Assembly (NCBI RefSeq): GCF_029952525.1 | Contig: NZ_JASAOF010000006.1 | Coordinates: 62,001-126,000 of the forward strand | Reading direction: 5' to 3' | Length of the DNA stretch: 64,000 bases | Origin: Saccharopolyspora ipomoeae | GTDB taxonomy: Bacteria; Actinomycetota; Actinomycetes; Mycobacteriales; Pseudonocardiaceae | Shown here: in pieces, positions 1-8,172 of the stretch | How the letters are laid out: the number at the start of each line of letters is the position of its first letter | How positions within the stretch are numbered: position 1 is the first letter of the stretch | Program-made: the position numbers and the translations under genes | Notes under the pieces: generated by a model | Seen by the model: only the letters and a program-made list of their open reading frames with translations | The model's database searches: none | Told to the model about the DNA's origin: nothing

Positions 1-1233
1 TTCCTCGGCACCCAGCTCGCCGGGGCGGTCGCGGTGCCGGTCAACACCCGCTTCGCCCCGCCCGAGGTCGACTACGTGCTCACCGATTCCGGTGCGGCGT
101 TCACCTTCCGGCCCGAGGAGCCGCTCCCGGACGGCGAGCCGCACGTCGTCGACGACCTCTCCCGCGACGAGGTCGCGGCGATCTTCTACACCAGCGGCAC
201 CACCGGGCTGCCCAAGGGGGCGATGACCACCCACGAGAACTTCCTGTCCAACGTGGAGAACGTCTGCCGGGTCAAGGGAATCGATGCTGAAACCGGTTGG
301 CAGACGCGCAATCTCGTGTCGGTGCCGCTGTTCCACGTCACGGGCTGCAACACGCAGCTGCTGCTGCAGCTGTCCTTCGGCGGGGCGACCGTGGTCATGC
401 CCAGGTTCGACGTGCGGCAGTTCCTGGAGGTGATCGCGGCCGAGCGGATCACCATGTTCACCACCGTGCCCGCGATCTACGCGCTGGCGCTCAAGCAGCC
501 CGACTTCGCCGAGTTCGACCTCAGCCAGGTCCGCCACGTCTCCTACGGCGGCGCGCCGATGGCGCCCGCGCTGGTCGAGCGGATCAAGGCCGCGTTCCCG
601 CAGGCCCGCGTGGGGAACGGGTTCGGGCTCACCGAGACCTCGTCGATCTCCACGTTCCTGCCGCACGAGCACTCGGTGGAGCACGCCGACTCGGTCGGGT
701 TCCCGGCGCCGGTGGTCGACGTGGCGGTGCGCGAACCCGACCCGGACACCGGCGTCGGCGAGCTGCTGATCCGCGGCCCCAACGTGGTGGCCGGCTACTG
801 GAACAAGCCGGAGGCCACCGCGGCGACGTTCGTCGACGGCTGGCTGCACACCGGAGACCTCGCGCGCGTGTCCGACGACGGGCTGGTGCACCTGGTCGAC
901 CGCGCCAAGGACGTCATCAACCGCGGCGGCGAGAACGTCTACTCCGTCGAGGTCGAGAACGCGCTGGCCGCGGTGCCGGGCGTGGTGGAGGCCGCCGTGG
1001 TCGGCGTCCCGGACGACGTGATGGGGGAGAAGGTAGGTGCGGTGATCGTCGCCGACGAGTCCTTCGACGCCGCGCAGCTGCCCGCACGCCTGGCCGACCG
1101 GCTCGCGGACTTCAAGATCCCGCAGTTCGTTCACCTCAGCGACCAGCCGCTGCCGCGCAACCCCGGCGGCAAGCTGCTCAAGCGCGACCTCCGCGGCACC
1201 ACCGACTGGCAGGGCCCGCTCTGGGGCCGCTGA
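1..1233 (+). CDS. acyl-CoA synthetase (AMP-binding), 5' partial
   Basis: ATP-dependent adenylating enzyme that activates a carboxylic acid as acyl-AMP and then acyl-CoA. The reading frame is open from base 1, so the N-terminus lies outside the window; 410 residues are visible. The P-loop-like signature YTSGTTGLPKG sits at about residues 63-73, the GLTETS motif lies further on, and the hinge and C-terminal lid (TGDLARV, then DRAKDVINRGGENVYS) are intact. The conserved lysine is in NPGGKLLKRDL near the end. Family members are about 500-550 residues, so roughly 100 are missing. The substrate (fatty acid or other carboxylate) cannot be read from the sequence. Confidence 0.93.
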   Translation, partial: FLGTQLAGAVAVPVNTRFAPPEVDYVLTDSGAAFTFRPEEPLPDGEPHVVDDLSRDEVAAIFYTSGTTGLPKGAMTTHENFLSNVENVCRVKGIDAETGWQTRNLVSVPLFHVTGCNTQLLLQLSFGGATVVMPRFDVRQFLEVIAAERITMFTTVPAIYALALKQPDFAEFDLSQVRHVSYGGAPMAPALVERIKAAFPQARVGNGFGLTETSSISTFLPHEHSVEHADSVGFPAPVVDVAVREPDPDTGVGELLIRGPNVVAGYWNKPEATAATFVDGWLHTGDLARVSDDGLVHLVDRAKDVINRGGENVYSVEVENALAAVPGVVEAAVVGVPDDVMGEKVGAVIVADESFDAAQLPARLADRLADFKIPQFVHLSDQPLPRNPGGKLLKRDLRGTTDWQGPLWGR

Positions 1234-1323
1234 TCGTCTCGTGCGACGAACGACTCATCGCCGTCGTCGTCGGCCCCGGGTTACCGTGACAGTGGTTTGC
1301 GGGGCGAACGATCGAGGGTGGGG

Positions 1324-2535
1324 ATGGCTGAGTCGTCGCGGGCGAAGTTCGCGCTGATCCTGGGCGGGATGTCGGCCTTCGGGCCGTTGTCGATGGACAT
1401 GTACCTGCCCGCGCTCCCGGCGATCGCCGGTGACCTGCACGCCGGGGCCTCCCAGGTGCAGCTCTCGCTGATGGCCTGCACGACCGGTCTCGCGCTGGGG
1501 CAGCTGGTCATGGGCCCGCTGTCGGACACCTACGGCCGCCGCCGCCCGCTGCTGATCGGCGTCGTCGTGTTCGCCCTCGCCTCGCTCGCCTGCGCGCTGG
1601 CGCCGTCGGCCTACGCGCTGGCCGCGTTGCGGCTCGTGCAGGGGTTCGGCGGGGCGGCGGGCATCGTCATCGCTCGCGCCGTGGTGCGCGACCTGTTCTC
1701 CGGGGTCGCCCTCGCCAAGTTCTTCTCGCTGCTGATGCTGGTCAACGGCGTGGTCCCGGTGCTCGCGCCGGTGCTCGGCGGGCAGCTGCTGCGGATCACC
1801 TCCTGGCGCGGGGTGTTCGTGACGCTGTGCGCGATCGGCGCCGCGCTGCTGCTGGCCGCCCTGCTCGCGCTGCCCGAGACGCTGCCGCGCGAGCAGCGCA
1901 GGCCCGGCAGCCTCCCGCAGACGCTGCGCACCTTCGGGAGCCTGGTGCGCGACCGGGTGTTCATCGGCTTCGCCCTGTCCGCGTCCCTGGCCTTCGCCGC
2001 CATGTTCGCCTACATCTCCGGCTCGTCGTTCGTGCTGCAGGAGGTCCACGACCTCTCACCGCAGATGTTCAGCCTGGTCTTCGGCGTCAACTCGATCGGC
2101 ATCGTGACGATGGGCCAGGTCAACGGCCTGCTGGTGGGCAAGGTCGACTCGCGGCGGCTGCTGGCGATCGGCCTGGCGGCCAACGCCGTCGGCGGGGTCT
2201 CGGTGGCGGTCTCGACCGTGCTGGGGCTGGGGCTCCCGGCGCTGCTGCCCGCGCTGTTCGTGACCGTGGCCAGCATCGGCCTGGTGTTCCCCAACGCCAC
2301 CGCCCTGGCCCTGTCCGGTCATCGCGAGACGGCGGGGAGCGCCTCGGCGCTGCTGGGCGTGCTGCAGTTCATGATCGGCGGTCTCGTCTCGCCGCTGGTC
2401 GGCATCGCGGGCTCGGACACCGAGGTCCCGATGGGCCTGGTGATGGGAACGCTGTCGCTGTCGGCGGTCCTGGTCTTCCTCGTGCTGACCCGGCGCCGCA
2501 GCCCGGAGGCGCACCCGGTCGCACGCGCCGGCTGA
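1324..2535 (+). CDS. MFS transporter, Bcr/CflA drug-resistance type
   Basis: Membrane exporter of 403 residues, the usual size for 12-helix DHA1/Bcr-type drug:proton antiporters. The N-terminus carries the Bcr/CflA signature (GPLSMDMYLPALP) and the MFS loop 2-3 motif (GPLSDTYGRRRP, about residues 63-74). Hydrophobic helices follow throughout. I chose the ATG at 1324, preceded by an AGGG-containing stretch. An in-frame TTG at 1297 would add nine charged residues unlike a membrane-protein start. It lies 90 bp after the acyl-CoA synthetase on the same strand. Substrate unknown; chloramphenicol- or bicyclomycin-type drugs are family precedents only. Confidence 0.9.
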   Translation: MAESSRAKFALILGGMSAFGPLSMDMYLPALPAIAGDLHAGASQVQLSLMACTTGLALGQLVMGPLSDTYGRRRPLLIGVVVFALASLACALAPSAYALAALRLVQGFGGAAGIVIARAVVRDLFSGVALAKFFSLLMLVNGVVPVLAPVLGGQLLRITSWRGVFVTLCAIGAALLLAALLALPETLPREQRRPGSLPQTLRTFGSLVRDRVFIGFALSASLAFAAMFAYISGSSFVLQEVHDLSPQMFSLVFGVNSIGIVTMGQVNGLLVGKVDSRRLLAIGLAANAVGGVSVAVSTVLGLGLPALLPALFVTVASIGLVFPNATALALSGHRETAGSASALLGVLQFMIGGLVSPLVGIAGSDTEVPMGLVMGTLSLSAVLVFLVLTRRRSPEAHPVARAG

Positions 2536-2554
2536 CCGTCCTGCCGGGCCGAGG

Positions 2555-3433
2555 TCACGCGGCCTGTCGCGAGCCCCAGGCGAGCAGGTCGCGGCAGGTG
2601 TCGATCAGGCGGGAGCGCAGGACCGACGCCTCGTCGGCGAACTCGCGCTGACGGCGGACGTACTCGGCGCGGCCCTGCGGGGTCTCGATCGCCACCGGCT
2701 CGTAGCCCAGCTCGCCGAGGTCGTAGGGGCTCGCGCACATGTCCAGCTCGCGCACCCGCACCGCCAGCTCGAAGCAGTCCGCGAGCAGCTCGCCCGGCAC
2801 GAACGGGTCGAGCTTGTAGGCCCACTTGAACAGGTCCATGTTCGCGTGCAGGCAGCCCGGCTGCTCCAGCCGGACCTGATCGGCGCGCGAGGGCTGCAGC
2901 GCGTTGAGCGGGCGCGCCTGCGGGGTGAAGAACCGGAACGCGTCGTGGTGCGTGCAGCTGATCGGCATCGACTCCACGACCTCGTCGGTGCCCCGGTGCC
3001 CGAGCCGCAGCGGCCACCCGGCGTGCCGGACGTCGCCGGGCTCGGTCCGGTAGACCATCGCCCACTCGTGCAGTCCGAAGCAGCCCAACCGGGCCGGTCG
3101 GGACGCGGTGGCGCTGAGCAGGCCGAGGATGAACTCCGCCGAGTCGCGGCGCTTGTCGGTCAGCGCCGCCGGATCCAGCGCCACGCCCTCAGGTGTCTCG
3201 GCGAAACCCTTGCGGGACAAGAACTCCCGACCGTTCTCCAGCGCCACGCCCACCCCGGGCTGCCAGCGCTCCAGGCGGGCCGGGCGGAACGAGTAGTAGG
3301 TGAACAGGAAGTCCAGCACCGGGTGCTTGCGCTGGTGGTGCTGCCGTTGCCGGTGCGGTGCCGTCCACTGCGACACCCGCTCCCGGTGGGCGCTCCGCCG
3401 CTCCCGCCACTCCTGCTCGCTCAGCACCAACAT
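2555..3433 (-). CDS. conserved actinobacterial protein annotated as 3-methyladenine DNA glycosylase
   Basis: A 292-residue soluble protein with no signal peptide. It matches, by pattern (KHPVLDFLFTYYSFRP, a GCLHANMDLFKW block, and a C-terminal SRLIDTCRDLL helix), a family widespread in actinobacteria that databases label 3-methyladenine DNA glycosylase. I do not see the helix-hairpin-helix or AAG motifs of characterised alkyl-base glycosylases, so the enzymatic label should be treated as inherited annotation. The gene is convergent with the MFS transporter, with only 19 bp between the stops. ATG start at 3433. Confidence 0.75.
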   Translation of the reverse strand: MLVLSEQEWRERRSAHRERVSQWTAPHRQRQHHQRKHPVLDFLFTYYSFRPARLERWQPGVGVALENGREFLSRKGFAETPEGVALDPAALTDKRRDSAEFILGLLSATASRPARLGCFGLHEWAMVYRTEPGDVRHAGWPLRLGHRGTDEVVESMPISCTHHDAFRFFTPQARPLNALQPSRADQVRLEQPGCLHANMDLFKWAYKLDPFVPGELLADCFELAVRVRELDMCASPYDLGELGYEPVAIETPQGRAEYVRRQREFADEASVLRSRLIDTCRDLLAWGSRQAA

Positions 3434-3458
3434 CGCTGGTCAGGGTAGCGGTCTGCGC

Positions 3459-5198
3459 TCAGTAGTCGAACTGGACCCAGTCCAGCTTCAGCACCTCCTG
3501 GCCACCGACCTCCGAGCTGACGACGAAGTACACCGTGTGGAGTCCGGTGACCGGGTGGTCGAGGTCGAACGTGCGGATCTGCCAATCCTCCGCCCCCTCC
3601 GGGGAGGACGCCTTGAACTGGCCGATCTTCGTGCCGCTGGTGGAGTCCAGCCGGATCGAGACCGTCGTGTTGGCCGACTCGGGCTGCGCGGGGTAGAAGC
3701 GCGCGTTGATCTTGCGAGCGGATACCGGACCGAAATCCACCGCGTCGAACCTCAGCGCTTGCCCGGACACCAGCGGTCCGAGGAAGTTGACCCCGCGCTG
3801 GCTCGCCGTGCCGATCTCGGTGCCCACCCACCCCGCGGCCTCGGCCTGCATCACCTGGTAAGCACTGCCCATCGGGCGGCTGCGCTTGATCGTCCCGGAA
3901 CCGCTGCTGTCGCCGAGCGTGTACCCGAACACCGCCGCCCCGAACACCGCCGCCCCGGTGGTCAGCACCACAGCCACCGCGCCCACGATGAGCGCGGTCC
4001 GCGCGCGGCGGCGTTGCGGCGCCGGAGATTCCTGCGATGGGCGGGCCGAATCGGGCCCGCTCGCGGGGTCCGGCCCCTGCCAGAGGCCGGACTGCGCGGG
4101 CAGGTTCGGTTGCGCGGCCCGCACCTGCTGGGGCGGGATCCACGGCCGGGAGCGCGGTTCTCCCGCCACCGGCCGCGGCTGGGACGGCGGTGCGGGGGTC
4201 ACGCGCGGGATGGATTGACGCCGCTCGGCGGGCCGCGAGAACTCGCGTGGAATCACCGACGGGGGAGGGGGCGTGGGGTGGAACCGCTCGGTTGCCCCCG
4301 CGGTGTTGGGGTCCAGCAGCGGCTCGAACGGTTCCTCACCGGCCGAGCGGACGATCTCGTGCAGCCTGCGGCGCACCTCCACCAGCGGCATCCGCCGCTC
4401 CGGCTCCTTGACCAGCAGGCCGCCGAGGACCTCGCCGATCGGGCCGGTCTGGTGGTGGCGGGGGAGCGGGCCGTGCACGATCGCGCTGATGGTGATCAGC
4501 GGGTCGTTGCTCTTGTCGTAGGGCGGGCGGCCCTCCGCGGCCGAGTACAGCGTGGCGCCGAGCCCCCACAGGTCGGCCCAGGCGTCGAGGGTGCCCCGGC
4601 GGGCGATCTCCGGCGGCAGGTACGCGGGAGTGCCCAGGAGCACCTCGGAGCGGGTCATGGTCGTCTCGGCGACGTTGCGGGACAGCCCGAAGTCGGCCAG
4701 CTTGACCTGCCCGCGCGGCCCGAGCAGCACGTTGCCGGGCTTGACGTCGCGGTGCACGATCCCCACCTGGTGCGCGGCGTCCAGCGCGGCGGCGACCCCG
4801 TCGATCATCACGGCCAGCTGGTAGTGGTTGAGCGCGCGGTGCCGCTTGAGGATCGCCGACAGGCTCTGGCCCGGGACCAGCTCCATCACCACGTACGGGC
4901 TTCCGCCCTCGCGCGCCACGTCGTAGAGCATCACGGTGTTGGGGTGGTTCAGGGTGGCCATCGCGCGGGCCTCGCGCAGGGCGCGTTCGCGCAGGTCGGC
5001 GGCTTCTTCTTCGGGCACGTTCGCGGGCAGGTGGAGCTCCTTGACCGCCACCGGTCGTTCCAGGAGCTCGTCAGTCCCGGACCAGACGTAGCCCATCCCG
5101 CCCTTGCCGATGGTGCGGTCCAGCCGGTATCTGCCGCCGATCACGCGGCCCGAAGTCGATGTGTCCGCGTGGGACGGCGAGAGCTGATCATCTCGCAC
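3459..5198 (-). CDS. receptor-type Ser/Thr protein kinase with extracellular CBM6-like domain
   Basis: PknB-type kinase of 579 residues. The cytoplasmic kinase domain spans about residues 23-290, with glycine loop GKGGMGYV (31-38), catalytic lysine in AVKEL (K53), HRDVKPGNVLL (149-159) and DFG (169-171). A proline-rich linker (about 305-395) leads to a single transmembrane segment near 400-425. The roughly 150-residue C-terminal part (YQVMQAEAAG to LKLDWVQFDY) has the beta-rich pattern of a family 6 carbohydrate-binding module and would be outside the cell. The GTG start at 5198 is the only good one before the kinase fold. It probably senses a cell-wall or environmental polysaccharide; that is inference from domain order. 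Confidence 0.92.
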   Translation of the reverse strand: MRDDQLSPSHADTSTSGRVIGGRYRLDRTIGKGGMGYVWSGTDELLERPVAVKELHLPANVPEEEAADLRERALREARAMATLNHPNTVMLYDVAREGGSPYVVMELVPGQSLSAILKRHRALNHYQLAVMIDGVAAALDAAHQVGIVHRDVKPGNVLLGPRGQVKLADFGLSRNVAETTMTRSEVLLGTPAYLPPEIARRGTLDAWADLWGLGATLYSAAEGRPPYDKSNDPLITISAIVHGPLPRHHQTGPIGEVLGGLLVKEPERRMPLVEVRRRLHEIVRSAGEEPFEPLLDPNTAGATERFHPTPPPPSVIPREFSRPAERRQSIPRVTPAPPSQPRPVAGEPRSRPWIPPQQVRAAQPNLPAQSGLWQGPDPASGPDSARPSQESPAPQRRRARTALIVGAVAVVLTTGAAVFGAAVFGYTLGDSSGSGTIKRSRPMGSAYQVMQAEAAGWVGTEIGTASQRGVNFLGPLVSGQALRFDAVDFGPVSARKINARFYPAQPESANTTVSIRLDSTSGTKIGQFKASSPEGAEDWQIRTFDLDHPVTGLHTVYFVVSSEVGGQEVLKLDWVQFDY

Positions 5199-5323
5199 GC
5201 ATGGACACTACCCAGTGAGCTCTCCCGCCCGCGCCGGGGGCATCCCCGGCGCGAACTGGGAAAACGGGATTTCGCGGCCGTTCGGGCGGGCCCGCTGCAC
5301 CGGGGTTTCCGCCGAAGTTGGGC

Positions 5324-5363
5324 CATCTGGGCGAGGCGCGGTCCGCCGCGCCTCGCCCAGATG
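5324..5363 (-). terminator. strong hairpin downstream of corC-like operon
   Basis: A perfect 17-bp inverted repeat (5324-5340 with 5347-5363) encloses a 6-nt loop, 12 bp beyond the stop of the minus-strand CorC gene. It lacks a clear U-tract, as is common for high-GC actinobacterial terminators. It lies between that gene and the kinase gene start region. Confidence 0.75.
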
Positions 5364-5375
5364 CGCCTCCGGCCG

Positions 5376-6416
5376 TCAGTGGACGTGCGTGCCGTCGCGG
5401 ACCGTGCCGACGTACTCCTCGACGAGGTCCTCCAGCGCCACGACGCCGACCGCCGCGCCCCCGGCGTCCACGGCCGCGGCCAGGTGGCTGCCGGCCCGCC
5501 GCAGCGAGGTCATCGCCTCGTCCAGCCGCGCGGTGACCGGCACCGTCGGCAGATCGCGCCTGCGCGCGTCGGCGATCGGCGTGCGCGGGTCGTCGCCCGC
5601 CTGGTCCAGCACGTCCTTGATGTGCAGGTAGCCCAGCAGCCTGCCGTCGTCGCCGCGCACCGGGAAGCGCGAGAAGCCGGTGTCGGCCACCAGCCGCTCC
5701 ACGTCGCCCAGCGTCGGCCGCCCCGGCAGCGTCGTGACCTCCCGCAACGGCACCAGCACGTCGGCGACGGTGTGCTCCGCCGACGACAGCGTCTGGGCGA
5801 GCCTGCGGTGCTCGGACTGCTCCAGCAGCCCCTCGCGCCGCGACTCCACCAGCAGCTCGGCCAGCTCGGTCGAGGTGTAGGCCGTCTCCAGCTCGTCCTT
5901 CGGCTCGATCCGCAGCAGCTTGAGCACCGCGTTGGCCATCATGTTGAACAGCGCGATGAGCGGTCGCGCCAGCTGCACGAAACCGACCAGCGGGGGCACC
6001 AGCCACAGCGCCATCCGCTCCGGCTCGGCCAGCGCCAGGTTCTTCGGCACCATCTCGCCGACCAGCACGTGCAGCACCACCACGATCGCCAGCGCGATCG
6101 CGAACGCCACCGCGTGCGTGATGGCAGCCGGGATGCCCAGCGCGGTGAACGGGCCCTCCAGGAGGTGGGCGACGGCGGGTTCGCCGATGCGGCCCAGACC
6201 CAGCGAGCACAGCGTGATGCCCAGCTGCGCGCTGGTGAGCATCAGCGAGCCCTCCTGGCTCGCCTTGATCACCGTGCGGGCCCGGCCCACGCCCTGGGCC
6301 AGCAGCGCCTCGAGCCGGTCGCGTCGGGACGACAGCAGGGAGAACTCCGCGCCCACGAACAGCGCGTTGAGCGCCAGCAGGACGACGCCGAGCAGCAGTG
6401 CGAAGGAGTCGCTCAT
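5376..6416 (-). CDS. CorC/HlyC (CNNM-CBS) family membrane protein, second of pair
   Basis: 346 residues. An N-terminal DUF21/CNNM membrane domain begins SFALLLGVVLLALNALFVGAE and contains several helices up to about residue 140. A CBS pair follows (about 195-320), with the family signature FSRFPVRGDDG. Such proteins are implicated in Mg2+/Co2+ homeostasis or efflux. The ATG at 6416 overlaps the stop of the upstream paralogue by 4 bp (ATGA), so the two are translationally coupled. The protein ends after the CBS pair and lacks the CorC_HlyC C-terminal domain present in its partner, so the pair probably forms a heteromer. That last point is inference. Confidence 0.88.
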   Translation of the reverse strand: MSDSFALLLGVVLLALNALFVGAEFSLLSSRRDRLEALLAQGVGRARTVIKASQEGSLMLTSAQLGITLCSLGLGRIGEPAVAHLLEGPFTALGIPAAITHAVAFAIALAIVVVLHVLVGEMVPKNLALAEPERMALWLVPPLVGFVQLARPLIALFNMMANAVLKLLRIEPKDELETAYTSTELAELLVESRREGLLEQSEHRRLAQTLSSAEHTVADVLVPLREVTTLPGRPTLGDVERLVADTGFSRFPVRGDDGRLLGYLHIKDVLDQAGDDPRTPIADARRRDLPTVPVTARLDEAMTSLRRAGSHLAAAVDAGGAAVGVVALEDLVEEYVGTVRDGTHVH

Positions 6417-7753
6417 CGGTTCGCCTCCGTCGCGTCGGCGTGCGCGGGCTGCTTGTTCAGGCGCAGCTCGGCGATGCGGTGCTTGTCCATGCGCATGACG
6501 GTCAGCCGCCAGCCGCCGGTGTCGAGCTGGTCCCCGACGGTCGGGATGCGGCCCAGCCGCCACAGCAGCAGTCCGGCGACCGTCTCGTAGTCGCCCTCGG
6601 GCATCGCGAAACCGGTGGCCTCGGCGAGCTCGTCGGGGCGCAGCAGGCCGGAGATCAGCCAGGAGTCGTCGCCGAGCCTGCGCACGGCGGCGATCTCCAG
6701 CCGGTCGTGCTCGTCGCGGACGTCGCCGATGATCTCCTCGACCACGTCCTCCAGGCTCACGATGCCTGCGGTGCCGCCGTACTCGTCGACGACCACCGCC
6801 AGCTGCAGGCCGGAACCGCGCAGCCGGTTGAGCAGCGCGTCACCGTCCAGAGTGGCCGGAACCGTCGGCACCGGGCGGGTCAGCGTCTCGACCCGCGCCG
6901 TCTCGCGGCGCTCGGCCGGGATGCCGAAGGCCTGCTTGACGTGCACGACGCCCTGGACGTCGTCGAGATCGCCGCCGTGCACCGGGAATCGCGAGAAACC
7001 GGTGCGGCGGGCCAGGTCCAGCAGGTCCACGACGGTCTCGCCGACCTGCAGCGAGGCGACCTTGACGCGCGGGGTCATCAGCTCCTCGGCGGTGCGATCG
7101 CCGAAGCGCAGCGAGCGGTCCATCAGCCGCGCCGTGGACTCGTCGAGCGTGCCGTGCGCGGCGCTGGAGCGCACGATCGAGCCGAGCTCGTCGGGGGAGC
7201 GCGCCGAGCGCAGCTCCTCCTGCGGCTCGATGCCGAGCCTGCGCACCACCCAGTTCGCGCTGTTGTTCATGGCGTCGATGAGCCACTTGAACACCTGCGA
7301 GAAGCGCGAGTGGTAGCCGGACACGGCGCGCGCGGTCGGCAGCGGGCGGGCGATGGCGAGGTTCTTCGGCACCATCTCGCCGAAGACCATCGACAGCGCC
7401 GTCGCCAGCAGGATCGCCAGCGCCAGCGAGATGCCCTCGGCCACGCCCAGCGGCATGCCCAGCACGGTCATCACCGGCTGGATCAGGTCGCCGATGAGCG
7501 GCTCGGCCACGTACCCGGTGATCAGCGTGGTCAGCGTGATCGCGACCTGCGCGCCGGAGAGCTGGAAGGAGAGGGTGCGGTGCGCTCGCTGCACGGCGCG
7601 GGCGCGCTTGTCGCCGACCGTGCGGACGTGGGAGTCCACGGTGGAGCGCTCCAGCGAGGTCAGCGAGAACTCCGCCGCCACCGCCAGACCCGTGCCCGTG
7701 GTGAGAACCGCGATGAACAAGAGGCCGGCAACGGCCAGCAGGACGTCGATCAA
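6413..7753 (-). CDS. CorC/HlyC (CNNM-CBS-CorC_HlyC) family membrane protein, first of pair
   Basis: 446 residues, close to the usual 430-460. A CNNM/DUF21 membrane domain (residues 1 to about 190; FGEMVPKNLAIA near 125) precedes two CBS motifs (FSRFPVHGGDL; VVVDEYGGTAGIVSLEDVVEEIIGD) and a C-terminal CorC_HlyC transporter-associated domain (DDSWLISGLLRPDEL). The start is TTG at 7753, giving MIDVLLAVAG directly before the first helix. It is the promoter-proximal gene of a two-gene operon and is divergent from the POT transporter. Predicted role: divalent-cation homeostasis; the old name hemolysin is historical. Confidence 0.9.
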   Translation of the reverse strand: MIDVLLAVAGLLFIAVLTTGTGLAVAAEFSLTSLERSTVDSHVRTVGDKRARAVQRAHRTLSFQLSGAQVAITLTTLITGYVAEPLIGDLIQPVMTVLGMPLGVAEGISLALAILLATALSMVFGEMVPKNLAIARPLPTARAVSGYHSRFSQVFKWLIDAMNNSANWVVRRLGIEPQEELRSARSPDELGSIVRSSAAHGTLDESTARLMDRSLRFGDRTAEELMTPRVKVASLQVGETVVDLLDLARRTGFSRFPVHGGDLDDVQGVVHVKQAFGIPAERRETARVETLTRPVPTVPATLDGDALLNRLRGSGLQLAVVVDEYGGTAGIVSLEDVVEEIIGDVRDEHDRLEIAAVRRLGDDSWLISGLLRPDELAEATGFAMPEGDYETVAGLLLWRLGRIPTVGDQLDTGGWRLTVMRMDKHRIAELRLNKQPAHADATEANR

Positions 7754-8172
7754 CCCTCGGCCCGCCTCGTGCTCGCGACCGTGGGTCGGGGGGAGCCGGG
7801 TCTGCTACCCGGCTCGGTACTGCTTCCCTCAGGGGATTGTGCCGCAGGCACTGAAGTGCTCACTCCCGAAAATAGAGAAAGACCGCGTTGGAATTGGTCA
7901 TAACGAGTATACCGGGAGTTCCGGTGTGCTCCCGGTAGCGCCACGATCACGATTCGCGGCTTTCCCGGAGTTGTCGGCAACGGTCAGGCGTGCGGCGCGA
8001 CGTGGGTCGCGGCAGGCTCCTCACCAGGCGCGTTGGCGTCGCGGAGGGTCCGTTGTGGCCGGTCGGTGGCTGGTTCTCGCCCCGATGGTCTGATCCATCC
8101 TACCTCGAAGTAACCTGCGTCAAACGTCGTCGCGGCCACCGCCGCGCTGAACAATCACGAGAGGACGTGATC
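7754..8172. promoter_or_regulatory. 419-bp divergent intergenic region, corC pair / POT transporter
   Basis: No gene is supported here. It separates two divergent transcription units, so it should hold promoters for both. I see one inverted repeat, ACCGGGAG at 7911-7918 with CTCCCGGT at 7929-7936. A purine-rich ribosome-binding site (GAGAGGA, 8159-8165) belongs to the POT gene. No convincing -35/-10 pair could be assigned. Confidence 0.4.

Noticed and set aside
3300-6590. Very long plus-strand frame opposite the kinase and CorC genes
   Set aside because: Antisense shadow of high-GC genes; His/Arg/Gln-rich with no domain, while the minus strand encodes complete recognisable proteins.
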